Positions 1-8,232 of a stretch of DNA of 64,000 bases are shown here, piece after piece. Numbering within the stretch: position 1 is the stretch's first letter; each line of letters opens with the position of its first letter. Source of the DNA: CBDFKS01 sp965248905 (GTDB taxonomy: Bacteria > Chloroflexota > Dehalococcoidia > Lucifugimonadales > JAGWBF01); contig CBDFKS010000007.1 in NCBI GenBank assembly GCA_965248905.1, positions 806,001 through 870,000 of the forward strand. Direction: 5' to 3'. The translations under genes were made by a program, and so were the position numbers. Under the pieces are notes generated by a model. The model was given only the letters and a program-made list of their open reading frames with translations. It did not search any database and had not been told where the DNA came from.

Positions 1-1
1 C

Positions 2-895
2 TCCCTGTACGCCGCACTGCAGCGAGTTGCCCAGGAAGTCGACGACAGTATTTCACCAACCCACCCCCTGCCCGCCCGGGCCGCTGCGGCGATAGCGGGC
101 TTTGTGCGGCTGATCAAGGGCCTGGAAGAGGATAGCCGGCATTTGGATGTAGTGGAGCTGATCGCTCAGGTGATTGAACGGACAGGCTACAGGCAGTACA
201 TTTTCGAGCGTGAAGACAGAGCCGAGGAGCGCTGGGAAAACGTAATGGAGCTCAGGAATACCGCCCAAGAGTTCCGGTCCATCGAGCCTCCCGACGGTCT
301 CACCGAGCTGCTGGAACGGCTCGCCCTGGTGGCCGACGTCGACGGGTACGAGGAGAGCCCAGACACTCTCACTCTAATAACCTTGCACCAAGCCAAGGGC
401 CTGGAGTTTCCGGTGGTGTTTATGGTGGGCATGGAGGACGGATTGCTGCCCCACTTTCGCTCTCTGGACAGCGCAGAAGAGCTGGAAGAAGAGCGGAGGC
501 TCTGCTACGTGGGCATGACCAGATCGAAGGAGCGTCTATATCTGAGCAGGTCGTTCAGACGAGGTTTCACCGGTGGAAATGGCCCCACGGGCCCTTCAAG
601 ATTCCTCTACGAGATACCCAGGCATCTCACAACCGCACCACAAATGGCCGCTGTGCCCCAGAGGTCTGCAATCCCGGCATCGGAGTTCTCCGTGCCCGCA
701 GTAACAGGGCCGGAACCCGATCTCCCCTCTCTCAAAGCTGCAGACAAGGTGCGACACCCCACCTTCGGCGAAGGCATGGTGGTGAGCTGTGTGCCCTCCG
801 GCCAGGACTACGAAGTCACCGTCGCTTTCGACGGTGGGTCGGGCGTCAAACGGCTGCTCCTGAGCTATGCCCATCTGGAGAAGCTGACAAGCTGA
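2..895 (+). CDS. pcrA: UvrD/PcrA-type superfamily 1 DNA helicase, C-terminal part
   Basis: The reading frame is open from the window edge, so the 5' part of the gene lies outside. The visible part is the end of helicase domain 2 of a UvrD/PcrA/Rep 3'-5' helicase, which unwinds DNA in repair and replication restart. Motif V-like LITLHQAKGLEFPVVF and the motif VI block EERRLCYVGMTRSKERLYL carry the nucleotide-contacting Gln, Lys and Arg residues expected of the family. After a low-complexity linker, the last 50 residues (VRHPTFGEGMVVS onward) form the small beta-rich tail typical of PcrA, often linked to RNA polymerase contact. The frame ends in TGA at 893-895. UvrD itself is the alternative; the tail favours PcrA. 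Confidence 0.93.
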   Translation, partial: SLYAALQRVAQEVDDSISPTHPLPARAAAAIAGFVRLIKGLEEDSRHLDVVELIAQVIERTGYRQYIFEREDRAEERWENVMELRNTAQEFRSIEPPDGLTELLERLALVADVDGYEESPDTLTLITLHQAKGLEFPVVFMVGMEDGLLPHFRSLDSAEELEEERRLCYVGMTRSKERLYLSRSFRRGFTGGNGPTGPSRFLYEIPRHLTTAPQMAAVPQRSAIPASEFSVPAVTGPEPDLPSLKAADKVRHPTFGEGMVVSCVPSGQDYEVTVAFDGGSGVKRLLLSYAHLEKLTS

Positions 896-962
896 ATCCT
901 TTTCGGTCATAGCCAGGGTTTCGAACTAATTAGATGATTACTCTTTACCTTAGAAGTGCAGA

Positions 963-1361
963 TTAACGGCTGGCAAGGGCGACCTCAAAATAAGGTTTAG
1001 TTTTCTGAGCATTTTTGCCTTTAAGAAAAACGCGGCCTCCCCTACTTCTAAGCTCGTCCATGAGGTTTGGAAAAGCTTTACGGATAAGCTTATTGGTGCC
1101 CAGCAAATCCGCTTCAAAAGCTAAGATTACACAACCCAATATTTTAAGACTTTCAGCCTCTACTCGAAGATAAAGGTTATCAAATACATGCTCTGTAAGA
1201 GCTTCGCCGCCTTCTCCAATCGTGACGAACAACGTGTCACCATCTTCATCGTAGACAATGGTAATACCTTCCAGAGCAAGCCTTTCACCTAAATCAGCAT
1301 TCCGCCGCCCTACATCCACCCAGTCCGTCACTTGCTCTTCCTTATCCATGTTGACCTCCAT
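963..1361 (-). CDS. Small DUF2283-like protein, possible antitoxin of a two-gene module
   Basis: This 132-residue soluble protein has a central segment, ITIVYDEDGDTLFVTIGE, that resembles the short DUF2283 fold (tyrosine, acidic turn, alternating hydrophobic strand). Basic residues crowd the C-terminus. Its start overlaps the 3' end of the upstream gene (1342-1773) by 20 bases, so the two are very likely co-transcribed and translationally coupled. A second ATG four codons in (MDKEEQ) is an equally good start. DUF2283 proteins are often found beside small toxins, so an antitoxin or partner role is inferred from context. The resemblance is by eye and the function is unproven. Confidence 0.6.
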   Translation of the reverse strand: MEVNMDKEEQVTDWVDVGRRNADLGERLALEGITIVYDEDGDTLFVTIGEGGEALTEHVFDNLYLRVEAESLKILGCVILAFEADLLGTNKLIRKAFPNLMDELRSRGGRVFLKGKNAQKTKPYFEVALASR

Positions 1362-1773
1362 GCCCTTGTACCGAGAACCTTTGTCCGGAAACCCATTGGT
1401 GCCGACGTTCCAATACCGCGCCGTCAGGAATCTTCCTGAAAAAGTGGTAGGTTGCTACAATCCCTGCTTCGTCTTCCTTAATCCGCTTATAATAAACTAC
1501 CACACCTAAATAGCACTTACTGTATTTAGTTCTTCCAAGCCCGTATCTAAACAAAATAACAGCACCGTTATCAAGCTCAATCACAGCATCCGGATCATAG
1601 ATAACTCGCTTAGCCTCTTCTACGTACCCAGATATTTCCGGATGTATCGGCACATGGTTGTCAAAAGTTCTCCGTGTAAGCCTGACACGCCTGCCATTGA
1701 AATCAAGGACATCAAAGACAAATTCCTCGCTGGGCATGTCCGGGAATTGTCTCATAGATCCATTATAGCTCAA
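1342..1773 (-). CDS. Small protein resembling the PBECR/RelE-like nuclease fold, possible toxin
   Basis: A 143-residue protein with the pattern VRLTRRTFDNHVPIHPEI, then YDPDAVIEL, then a strand-rich core (CYLGVVVYYKR, GIVATYHFFRKI). The Leu-Thr...His...HPE...DPD order followed by paired strands recalls the phage Barnase-EndoU-ColicinE5/D-RelE (PBECR) nuclease-like families, which act in toxin systems. It is the first gene of a two-gene unit and overlaps the next gene by 20 bases. MRQF, seven codons in, is an alternative start. The two genes lie between a helicase and a lipid-metabolism cluster with no other partner. The family assignment is by motif pattern only; no catalytic set can be proven. 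Confidence 0.5.
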   Translation of the reverse strand: MSYNGSMRQFPDMPSEEFVFDVLDFNGRRVRLTRRTFDNHVPIHPEISGYVEEAKRVIYDPDAVIELDNGAVILFRYGLGRTKYSKCYLGVVVYYKRIKEDEAGIVATYHFFRKIPDGAVLERRHQWVSGQRFSVQGHGGQHG

Positions 1774-1868
1774 ACAAGGGTACGCATCACGATGTTCTTA
1801 CCGCTCCTTGACACCCCTCCTGGGTGCTTGTAAACTCGTGGCTACGTACCAGCGGGGAGGTCTAGAGC

Positions 1869-2327
1869 TTGGGCACCCAGAACACCATTCTCACCGAAGA
1901 GATGCGCCAAAAAGCCATCGGTATGGAGGGAGAGCCCTCGACCATAAATGTCGAAAAGGGCCATATCCAGAGATTCGCGGCAGCGGTGGGTGACCCAAAC
2001 ACTCTGTGGAACGACGAAGCCCAGGCCCGTAAGAGCCGGTACGGTGGGATCGTTGCGCCCCCTACCTTTCTCCGCGCTATTCGCGTTGAACGCCCTCAGC
2101 CGTCCCTGGATCAGCCCCTTGACCGGCTACTCGATGGCGGTAGTGAGTGGGAATATTTCGAGCCCATTCGAGTGGGAGACCGCATAACAGGAGTGGCTCG
2201 GATCGCGGACGTTTCTGAGCGATCGGGCCGCATGGGGACTATGATCTTGGTCATAAATGAAATCACCTACACCAATCAGTTCGACGAGCTGGTGGCCACT
2301 CAACGTAACACGCTCATCTGGTATTAG
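1869..2327 (+). CDS. MaoC-like dehydratase, FAS1-type N-terminal (hot-dog) subunit
   Basis: A 152-residue hot-dog fold protein of the type called FAS1-like dehydratase or MaoC N-terminal domain. The segment VEKGHIQRFAAAVGDPNTLW followed by YGGIVAPPTFLRA matches the family's lid helix and substrate tunnel. The TTG start is chosen because a strong GGGGAGGT ribosome site ends about six bases upstream. A second dehydratase gene follows at 2405, and such pairs form a hetero-hydratase that adds water to enoyl thioesters. Two short-chain dehydrogenases come next, so the set probably runs successive hydration and oxidation steps of acyl-CoA or a related compound. The substrate is unknown. Confidence 0.8.
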   Translation: MGTQNTILTEEMRQKAIGMEGEPSTINVEKGHIQRFAAAVGDPNTLWNDEAQARKSRYGGIVAPPTFLRAIRVERPQPSLDQPLDRLLDGGSEWEYFEPIRVGDRITGVARIADVSERSGRMGTMILVINEITYTNQFDELVATQRNTLIWY

Positions 2328-2404
2328 AAGCCCCGAGACCAGCCGCTCCGAAGGCTTGGCCGGTAGTTTAGTGCCTATGTAGGTTAATCGTCCAGACCAA
2401 GGGA

Positions 2405-2845
2405 TTGAGGATCAAGATGCCGGTTTTCTGGGAAGACATTGAGGAGGGGACCGAGATCCCTCCCTTGGTAAAAATCCCTACCACACGCCAGTTGGTGGAA
2501 TATGCCGCAGCCTCTGGCGACTTCTACGAGATACATTACGACAAAGACTTTGCCCAGGGTAACGGCCTCCCGGGCCCAATTCTCCATGGCGCCCTAAAAA
2601 ACGCCTTCCTAGCTCAGCTTATCACTGATTGGATCGGAGATCAGGGCACCTTGAAGAAGCTGTCGTGCCAGTATCGCGGCATGGACGTGCCGGGTGATAC
2701 GCTCACCTGCAAGGGGACTGTAAGCAAGAAATACATGCAGAATATTCTTCACATGGCCGACTGCGAGATATGGCTGGAGAATGGCGAGGGGGATCGTACC
2801 ACTCCTGGGTCGGCCACGGTGATTCTGCCTTCCCGAAACCCATAG
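2405..2845 (+). CDS. MaoC family enoyl-thioester hydratase/dehydratase subunit
   Basis: A 146-residue protein carrying the MaoC/hydratase-2 motif: YAAASGDFYEIHYDKDFA supplies the family Asp and His, and GPILHGALKNAFLAQLITDW matches the following tunnel helix. It should hydrate trans-2-enoyl-CoA, or dehydrate the hydroxyacyl form, as the catalytic half of a heteromer with the 1869-2327 product. The frame opens with TTG at 2405; an in-frame ATG at 2417 (MPVFWED) is a credible alternative. It sits 77 bases after its partner and 57 bases before the first SDR gene on the same strand, suggesting one transcript. (R)-specific hydratase activity is inferred from the family and from the MFE-2-like dehydrogenases downstream. 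Confidence 0.82.
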   Translation: MRIKMPVFWEDIEEGTEIPPLVKIPTTRQLVEYAAASGDFYEIHYDKDFAQGNGLPGPILHGALKNAFLAQLITDWIGDQGTLKKLSCQYRGMDVPGDTLTCKGTVSKKYMQNILHMADCEIWLENGEGDRTTPGSATVILPSRNP

Positions 2846-2902
2846 CTTTGTACTTACCTTTGCAGGTTGATCCATAGTTGCAAATTTAACCGGGAGATAC
2901 TC

Positions 2903-3829
2903 ATGGTCGACATCCTTAAGGACAAAGCAGCGATTGTAACAGGCGCCGGGAGAGGCATAGGCAGGGGTATAGCCAGGCTGATGGCTTCTGAGGGAGCCAA
3001 GGTTGTTGTTGTGGACCTGGGAGTGAATGTGGATGGCTCTGGGGCCAACCGGTCACCCGCGGATCAGGTGGTCAAAGAGATATTGGACGCAGGTGGCGCA
3101 GCCGTCGCCTGCCATGAGTCCGTGACCACCATGGAAGGCGGAGAGAAAATCGTCCAGACGGCCATAGATAGCTTCGGCAAGCTGGACATAGTGGTAACCT
3201 GCGCCGGAATACTGCGAGACCGCATGGTTTTCAACATGACCGAGCAGGAGTGGGACGACGTAATCAGCGTACACCTGAAAGGCACTTTTTCAGTGGTGAA
3301 GCACGCTTGTCTTCTGTTCCGCCAGCAACGTTCCGGCAGGGTTATCACCTTTACCTCCGAGTCCGGACTGGTCGGCAACTCCGGCCAAGCCAACTACGGT
3401 GCCGCAAAGTCAGGCATCGCAGGCTTCACCAAGGTTGTGGCCAAAGACATGGGTAGATATGGCGTTACGGCCAACGCCATCGCTCCGCGTGCCAATACCA
3501 GGATGATAAGCGTGATACCCGAAAGCGCCAGCGACATCCGCGCACGTGGCGGTGTAGCCGCCATATCCGGCGAGGAAGACCTGGCGAGTGATGACCCTGA
3601 CGACATTGCCCCCTTCGTAGTGTATTTGGCCAGTGATCACGCAGCCAGCATCAACGGACAAACGTTCCTGGTACACGGAGGGAACGTCTCTTTGATGTCC
3701 CAGCCAAGGCCTATTAGATCCATCTATAACGAGGGACTGTGGCCCCTCGAGAAGCTAGCTCCGCTGGCAAGGGAATACCTGACAGAGGGCATCCCCAACC
3801 CGGCTGCGCCACAGCAGCCTCGACAGTAA
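2903..3829 (+). CDS. Short-chain dehydrogenase, MFE-2 / (R)-3-hydroxyacyl-CoA dehydrogenase type
   Basis: A 308-residue classical SDR. TGAGRGIGRG is the NAD(P)-binding glycine motif near residue 15, VVDLGVNVDGSG is the extended loop typical of the dehydrogenase unit of peroxisomal multifunctional enzyme 2, CAGILRD is the structural NAG-type motif, and Ser (SESG) with YGAAK form the catalytic Ser-Tyr-Lys. ATG 2903 is preferred because a GGGAG ribosome site lies just upstream; a TTG at 2867 would add 12 unlikely residues. It follows two MaoC hydratase genes and precedes a close paralogue, consistent with sequential hydration and oxidation of a CoA thioester or steroid-like acid. The substrate cannot be read from the sequence. 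Confidence 0.87.
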   Translation: MVDILKDKAAIVTGAGRGIGRGIARLMASEGAKVVVVDLGVNVDGSGANRSPADQVVKEILDAGGAAVACHESVTTMEGGEKIVQTAIDSFGKLDIVVTCAGILRDRMVFNMTEQEWDDVISVHLKGTFSVVKHACLLFRQQRSGRVITFTSESGLVGNSGQANYGAAKSGIAGFTKVVAKDMGRYGVTANAIAPRANTRMISVIPESASDIRARGGVAAISGEEDLASDDPDDIAPFVVYLASDHAASINGQTFLVHGGNVSLMSQPRPIRSIYNEGLWPLEKLAPLAREYLTEGIPNPAAPQQPRQ

Positions 3830-3901
3830 CTGCCCGCTAGGTTACAAGAGGAACTTTATTAGATGTGTGTAGTCACTTCGCGTAATGAAAGGAAACGGTA
3901 G

Positions 3902-4834
3902 ATGCCTGGTCTTGTTAAAGGAAAGGTAGCAATTGTGACGGGGGCCGGTAGGGGCATCGGTCGTGGAGTGGCAAAGCTGATGGCCTCTGAAGGTGCTCAG
4001 GTAGTGGTCGTGGACCTCGGGGTCAACGTGGACGGCTCCGGGTTCGACGCCGGTCCTGCCGATCAAGTGGTCAAAGAGATCGTCGATGCAGGTGGCAGAG
4101 CCGTCGCTTCCCATGAGTCCGTGGCTACTATGGAGGGCGGAGAGAATATCGTCAAGACAGCCATCGACAGCTTCGGCAAGCTAGACATAGTGGTAACCTG
4201 CGCCGGTATTCTAAGGGACCGCATGGTGTTCAACATGACCGAGCAGGAGTGGGATGACGTTATCAGCGTCCACCTGAAGGGGACCTTCTCTGTGGTAAAG
4301 CACGCCTGTATCCTGTTCCGTCAGCAGCGCTCCGGGTCAATCGTAACCTACAGTTCCACGTCGGGGCTTTACGGCAACTCGGGTCAAGCTAACTACGGAG
4401 CCGCCAAGGACGGCATCGCGGGCTTCACCCGTGTCGTGGCCAGAGACATGGGTAGGTACGGTGTCAGGGCCAACTCCATCGCCCCGAGCGCGGCGACACG
4501 CATGACAGTCAGCGTTCCCGATGAGACCCGCACTCTCAGAGCCGAGCGTGGCATTGGGGGAGCTGGCGGAATGGCCACCGAAGGCGTTAGGGGCGAACCG
4601 GATGACCTGGCTCCATTCACCGTCTGGCTGGCCTCGGACGATGCTTCTCACGTTAACGGCCACGTGTTCCACGTCACCGGTGGCCTCGTTACACTGTTGA
4701 ACGAGCCGGAGGTTGTCAAGACGATTCACAAAGAAGGCAGATGGACGGTCGAGGAGCTAATACGGGTTTTCCCTGCCACACTGGGGCTGGAGCTGGTGAA
4801 CTCGGCGCCTGCTCAGCCACCCCAACCAAGATAG
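3902..4834 (+). CDS. Short-chain dehydrogenase, tandem paralogue of the preceding gene
   Basis: A 310-residue SDR with the same order of motifs as its upstream neighbour: TGAGRGIGRG, VVDLGVNVDGSG, CAGILRDRMVFNMTEQEW, then Ser in SSTSG and Tyr/Lys in YGAAK. Long blocks are identical between the two proteins (for example the stretch around DSFGKLDIVVTCAGILRD), while the segment after the active site and the C-terminal tail differ, so they probably differ in substrate. This is a tandem duplication with 72 bases between the genes. Together with the two MaoC genes it forms a four-gene hydratase/dehydrogenase cluster. It ends just before a convergent GNAT gene. Confidence 0.87.
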   Translation: MPGLVKGKVAIVTGAGRGIGRGVAKLMASEGAQVVVVDLGVNVDGSGFDAGPADQVVKEIVDAGGRAVASHESVATMEGGENIVKTAIDSFGKLDIVVTCAGILRDRMVFNMTEQEWDDVISVHLKGTFSVVKHACILFRQQRSGSIVTYSSTSGLYGNSGQANYGAAKDGIAGFTRVVARDMGRYGVRANSIAPSAATRMTVSVPDETRTLRAERGIGGAGGMATEGVRGEPDDLAPFTVWLASDDASHVNGHVFHVTGGLVTLLNEPEVVKTIHKEGRWTVEELIRVFPATLGLELVNSAPAQPPQPR

Positions 4835-4843
4835 CGATCTCTT

Positions 4844-5407
4844 CTACTGAGCCTGGGTAGCTGCATCTCTGACCGCCAGCTTTTCATCCCGAATTTGCTG
4901 CCACTGCTCTTTGGTGACCTCCATCAGGATGAAATCCAGGCCGTTACGCCGTACAGGAGTAACAGAGGTAAACCCGCACTTCTGGAAGGCACGTTGCGCT
5001 CGCTTATTCCACTCAAGGGTATGGAGATAAAGTCGCTCCATAGTGCCGTTAGAGAATAAGTGATCTACTATAGTTACCACCGCATCATAGCCGTAGCCGC
5101 GGCTCCAGTAGTCCTTGTCCCCTATTACAATGCCTATTTCTGCTTGCTTTTTGATGCTGTCCAGGTCGTAGTACATGCAGTTCCCGATGTACTTGCCATC
5201 GTGAGTTTCAATGCCCAACCGACGTGACGCTGGAGTCGGGTACCGCAGCTGGTCCTTAACCAGGCGTAGGAACTCCTCGAACCTCATCTTCAGTGGATGG
5301 GTGGCGTCCAATCTGGCAATCTCTTCGTCCGTACGCCAGACATAGTCCAACCAGGCATCCTCTGCGCGTTTTGTCCTGAGGGTGACCTTCCCCCCTACCA
5401 GCTCCAC
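4844..5407 (-). CDS. GNAT family N-acetyltransferase, RimJ/RimL-like
   Basis: A 187-residue protein with the GNAT layout: LRTKRAEDAWLDYVWRTDEE at the N-terminus, then the acetyl-CoA pyrophosphate loop region EIGIVIGDKDYWSRGYGYDA (residues about 95-115), and the C-terminal motif NKRAQRAFQKCGF, which is the RimL-type NxRAxRxYEKxGF signature. It should transfer an acetyl group from acetyl-CoA to an amine, either a protein N-terminus or a small molecule. The start is GTG at 5407. It is convergent with the SDR gene and followed upstream on the same strand by a Nudix gene 63 bases away. The acceptor is unknown. Confidence 0.85.
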   Translation of the reverse strand: MELVGGKVTLRTKRAEDAWLDYVWRTDEEIARLDATHPLKMRFEEFLRLVKDQLRYPTPASRRLGIETHDGKYIGNCMYYDLDSIKKQAEIGIVIGDKDYWSRGYGYDAVVTIVDHLFSNGTMERLYLHTLEWNKRAQRAFQKCGFTSVTPVRRNGLDFILMEVTKEQWQQIRDEKLAVRDAATQAQ

Positions 5408-5470
5408 TGCACCGCCTCCGACACCATCGGTTTAGCCACTTTGATCTTAATCACATCTATTACCATGGAC

Positions 5471-5929
5471 TTAGGAAGAATCCCTATCCTTGATCATGGC
5501 TAAGGCCTTCTCCATGACATGGACTTCATTCGGATAGGCCATCCTTTGGACCACTTCGTCGGATGGGAACCACCTGACCTCGTCGAACTCGGGATCATGT
5601 CTGTCAGTGGAGCCGCCCTTATGGGCCATGAGATAAAAGTGTACGGTCTTGTTACAGTGTACCCTATCATGGGGAGTTACGAACCAATAACGTATATTAC
5701 CTATTGGAGCCTCAATGGCAACGTCAAGCCCGGTTTCTTCCCGGACTTCTCTTAATGCCGTCTCCTCCAGAGTCTCCCCTTTGTCAGGCGTACCTTTGGG
5801 AAGACTCCATCGCAGTGGCTCGCTGCGACCACATAGCACTGCTTCTATGTTATCATCGACTATTCTGTAAACCACTCCCCCAGCCGACACAAGTCTCTGA
5901 ACTTTGCGTTTCTCGTCTCGTCCCTTCAA
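5471..5929 (-). CDS. Nudix hydrolase
   Basis: A 152-residue protein with a complete Nudix box, GTPDKGE followed by seven residues and REVREETGL, whose glutamates bind the catalytic Mg. The fold begins with SAGGVVYRI and the sequence WSLPKG precedes the box. The family cleaves nucleoside diphosphates linked to another group; the short length and WSLPKG motif resemble MutT/Ap4A-type enzymes, but the substrate cannot be set. It lies upstream of the GNAT gene on the same strand. Confidence 0.88.
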   Translation of the reverse strand: MKGRDEKRKVQRLVSAGGVVYRIVDDNIEAVLCGRSEPLRWSLPKGTPDKGETLEETALREVREETGLDVAIEAPIGNIRYWFVTPHDRVHCNKTVHFYLMAHKGGSTDRHDPEFDEVRWFPSDEVVQRMAYPNEVHVMEKALAMIKDRDSS

Positions 5930-6570
5930 CGATCTTCCTCACCTCTATATTATGATTATGCACTACATTCTATAAAGGCCACCGGCCAACTTTTGAAGCG
6001 CCACTCTCGCCATCTCTTCAGCATCCCGGTCCCTTCATCCCATGAAAATATAGATGCGAAGAGCGGCAGGGTGTATTCTAAGTCCCGTAAAAAGTCTAGT
6101 CAAGGTTGGCGCGTCGGTAGGCCAGTTAGCAATTGACAACCTCTGAAGATTCTACTAATATACCGATAATATACCGATGTCCTAACCGGGCAAGCACCGG
6201 TTTAACTCTAGCTGAGGTGACGTCATTATCGATATCCAGGCCGAGAATCGTCCTGAACTCACAGGGATAAAAACCCTGCGGCCGGTCTTGACTACTCCTG
6301 CGATTGCCCGATTGTCGATTGTAAAGCATCCACGTCGTCGCAAGCATTGCCTCCCCTGCGAGCATTAACCTCGCATCTTACAGACTAGCTCCGCAAGCTG
6401 ACCATTTCCTGCCCTCCACGAAAATTGTAAGACCACTCGCAGCCACAGCAACATTCCCTTTCGAATACTCATCAATTGATCGTTAGCTTGATTAATCTAG
6501 TGACGTGTTGTCACTCGAGTTGGGACCATTGGGTACGGCGAGCCGCCAAATTTATTTGAGAGGTCGCTAT
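5930..6570. other. Intergenic region of about 640 bases without a convincing gene
   Basis: It lies between the divergent Nudix gene and the first methyltransferase gene. It contains a perfect 11-base tandem repeat (aatataccgat twice, 6157-6178) and a small palindrome gtgac-N5-gtcac near 6500, about 70 bases before the methyltransferase start. It should hold the promoters for both flanking genes, but no clear -35/-10 pair was found. The only long reading frame inside (6126-6365, minus) has no ribosome site and no recognisable content. Confidence 0.6.
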
Positions 6571-7401
6571 ATGGATACCACTTATACCGAACATGACACC
6601 GAACGCTATTACGATGCCGAGGACTCCATTTATCGTTCGATATGGGATGAAGACGGTAGTGTCCATTGGGGTGTCTTCGATGAAACCACCGGAGATGATT
6701 TCATAAAGGCCGGCACTAACTTGAACAATTTGATGGCGCGCAAAGCGTCCATAAATAATCAAGCTAAGGTGTTAGACATCGGGTGCGGCAATGGCAACAC
6801 CTCTGTCTGGTTATCCAAGAACCTGGGCTGTCAGGTGACGGGAATTGACCTGAGCGGAGTTCGCATCGGCAATGCCAAAAGAGGGTTGCAAAGCCAGCCC
6901 GATGAGTTGAAGGCTCGCCTGAGATTCGAAAAGTGTTCTGCGGCTTCCCTGCCTTTCAAAGATGCCTGCTTTACCCACGCTGTCAGCCAGGCCGCTATCT
7001 ATCATGTCCACGACAGATACTCCGCCTTGAAAGAAGCCTACCGGGTATTAGAAGACGGAGGCCTATTTGTGTTCGACGATCTGGTCAAGCCCAGACAGGA
7101 TATCAGCGAGTCAGCAAAGAAATACGTGTATGACAGGCTTCTTTTCGATACAGACTACAGCTTTGAAACCTATCAGGATGCGCTCTCCCAAGCCGGATTC
7201 CAGGTTCTGGATGCACAGGACATGTCAGAGCATCTGAAGACCAGCTATGCCCTCCTGGCGAACATCGCAAGTTCCAGGACCAATGGACACGACGTGGAGC
7301 ATAGAGAAAAGTTCCAAGCTCTGGCACTGGCCTATGAGAAAACGGTCGAGGCTATAGACAACGGAGAACTGGGCTGGGCTATATACCTGTGCAAAAAATG
7401 A
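6571..7401 (+). CDS. Class I SAM-dependent methyltransferase
   Basis: A 276-residue enzyme with the SAM-binding motif I VLDIGCGNGNTSVWLS, motif II acidic end GIDLS, motif IV HAVSQAAIYHV and the post-motif VLEDGGLFVFDD. The N-terminal segment with YYDAEDSIYRSIW and the following HWGVF recalls the glycine/sarcosine and tocopherol-type small-molecule methyltransferases. ATG 6571 is chosen because a GAGAGG ribosome site lies about nine bases before it; the frame is open further upstream but without support. A second, unrelated methyltransferase follows 29 bases downstream, probably on the same transcript. Small-molecule N- or O-methylation is likely; the acceptor is unknown. Confidence 0.85.
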   Translation: MDTTYTEHDTERYYDAEDSIYRSIWDEDGSVHWGVFDETTGDDFIKAGTNLNNLMARKASINNQAKVLDIGCGNGNTSVWLSKNLGCQVTGIDLSGVRIGNAKRGLQSQPDELKARLRFEKCSAASLPFKDACFTHAVSQAAIYHVHDRYSALKEAYRVLEDGGLFVFDDLVKPRQDISESAKKYVYDRLLFDTDYSFETYQDALSQAGFQVLDAQDMSEHLKTSYALLANIASSRTNGHDVEHREKFQALALAYEKTVEAIDNGELGWAIYLCKK

Positions 7402-7430
7402 TGGAAAATTCCAGCCCATAGGGGAAGGCA

Positions 7431-8060
7431 ATGACTGAGCAAAACAGAGTCCAGTGGGTGTATTCATCTCGCAACAATCAGGAACTGGCCGAGCGATATT
7501 CCCAATGGGCCAAAGACTACGAGAAGGACCTGGACCAGGACTTCCAGTGGCAGGGGCCTCAGCGGGCCGTGGAGGTCTTTACTCGCTATGTGTCTAAAGA
7601 AGCCACAGTGTTGGATGCAGGCGCAGGTACGGGCCTGGTGGGCGAGCTTCTGTATAACCAGGGCTACGGAGATATTGTAGCCATGGACTTGTCCACCGGC
7701 ATGCTGGAAGAGGCGGGCAAAAAGAAAGTTTATACAGAGTTACGGCAGATGGTGATGGGCGAGACCCTGGACTTTGCTTCTGATTCATTCGATGCAGTTA
7801 TAACTGTGGGCGTTCTCACCGTCGGCCACGCGCCTCCGTCCTCTCTGCAAGAGCTCGTTCGTGTCACCAAGCCGGGCGGCTATATTGTCTACACTCTACG
7901 CCCAGACCTATACGAAACTGGCGGGTTCAAAGAGGAGCAGAACGCCCTCGAATCCGCCGGAAAGTGGAAGCTGGTAGAAAGAAGCAACGAAGTAAAGCTG
8001 CTGCCCAAAGGTGAGCCCGAAGTCAATCATCAGGTTTGGGTATACGAGGCAAGCACTTAG
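7431..8060 (+). CDS. Class I SAM-dependent methyltransferase, WBSCR27-like
   Basis: A 209-residue protein with motif I VLDAGAGTGLVGELL, motif II AMDLSTGMLEEA and a late motif VTKPGGYIVYTL. The opening pattern with YSQWAKDYEKDL and the overall length match the small methyltransferase group that includes WBSCR27/METTL27. The start follows a GGGGAAGG ribosome site. It is the second of two adjacent methyltransferase genes that share no close sequence, so they probably methylate different positions or substrates. No substrate can be named. Confidence 0.85.
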   Translation: MTEQNRVQWVYSSRNNQELAERYSQWAKDYEKDLDQDFQWQGPQRAVEVFTRYVSKEATVLDAGAGTGLVGELLYNQGYGDIVAMDLSTGMLEEAGKKKVYTELRQMVMGETLDFASDSFDAVITVGVLTVGHAPPSSLQELVRVTKPGGYIVYTLRPDLYETGGFKEEQNALESAGKWKLVERSNEVKLLPKGEPEVNHQVWVYEAST

Positions 8061-8232
8061 ACGCAACGATACACAAGAAATCACATAATCCACCAATGAA
8101 TCACTACGACTTGTTGATCAGTTTCGGCAATCCGCTAGAGCCTGGGCGGGAAGGACACACTTGATACTGGTACGTTCACTGTTTGTTGACGATAGATTCA
8201 TCATTTAAGCTATTCCGATCTGGAGGTTAAAG

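Noticed and set aside
6157..6178. Possible CRISPR or iteron array from the aatataccgat repeat
   Set aside because: Only two directly adjacent copies of 11 bases and no spacers.
6126..6365. A 79-codon frame on the minus strand in the gap before the methyltransferase genes
   Set aside because: No ribosome site, no recognisable domain and unremarkable composition; treated as chance.
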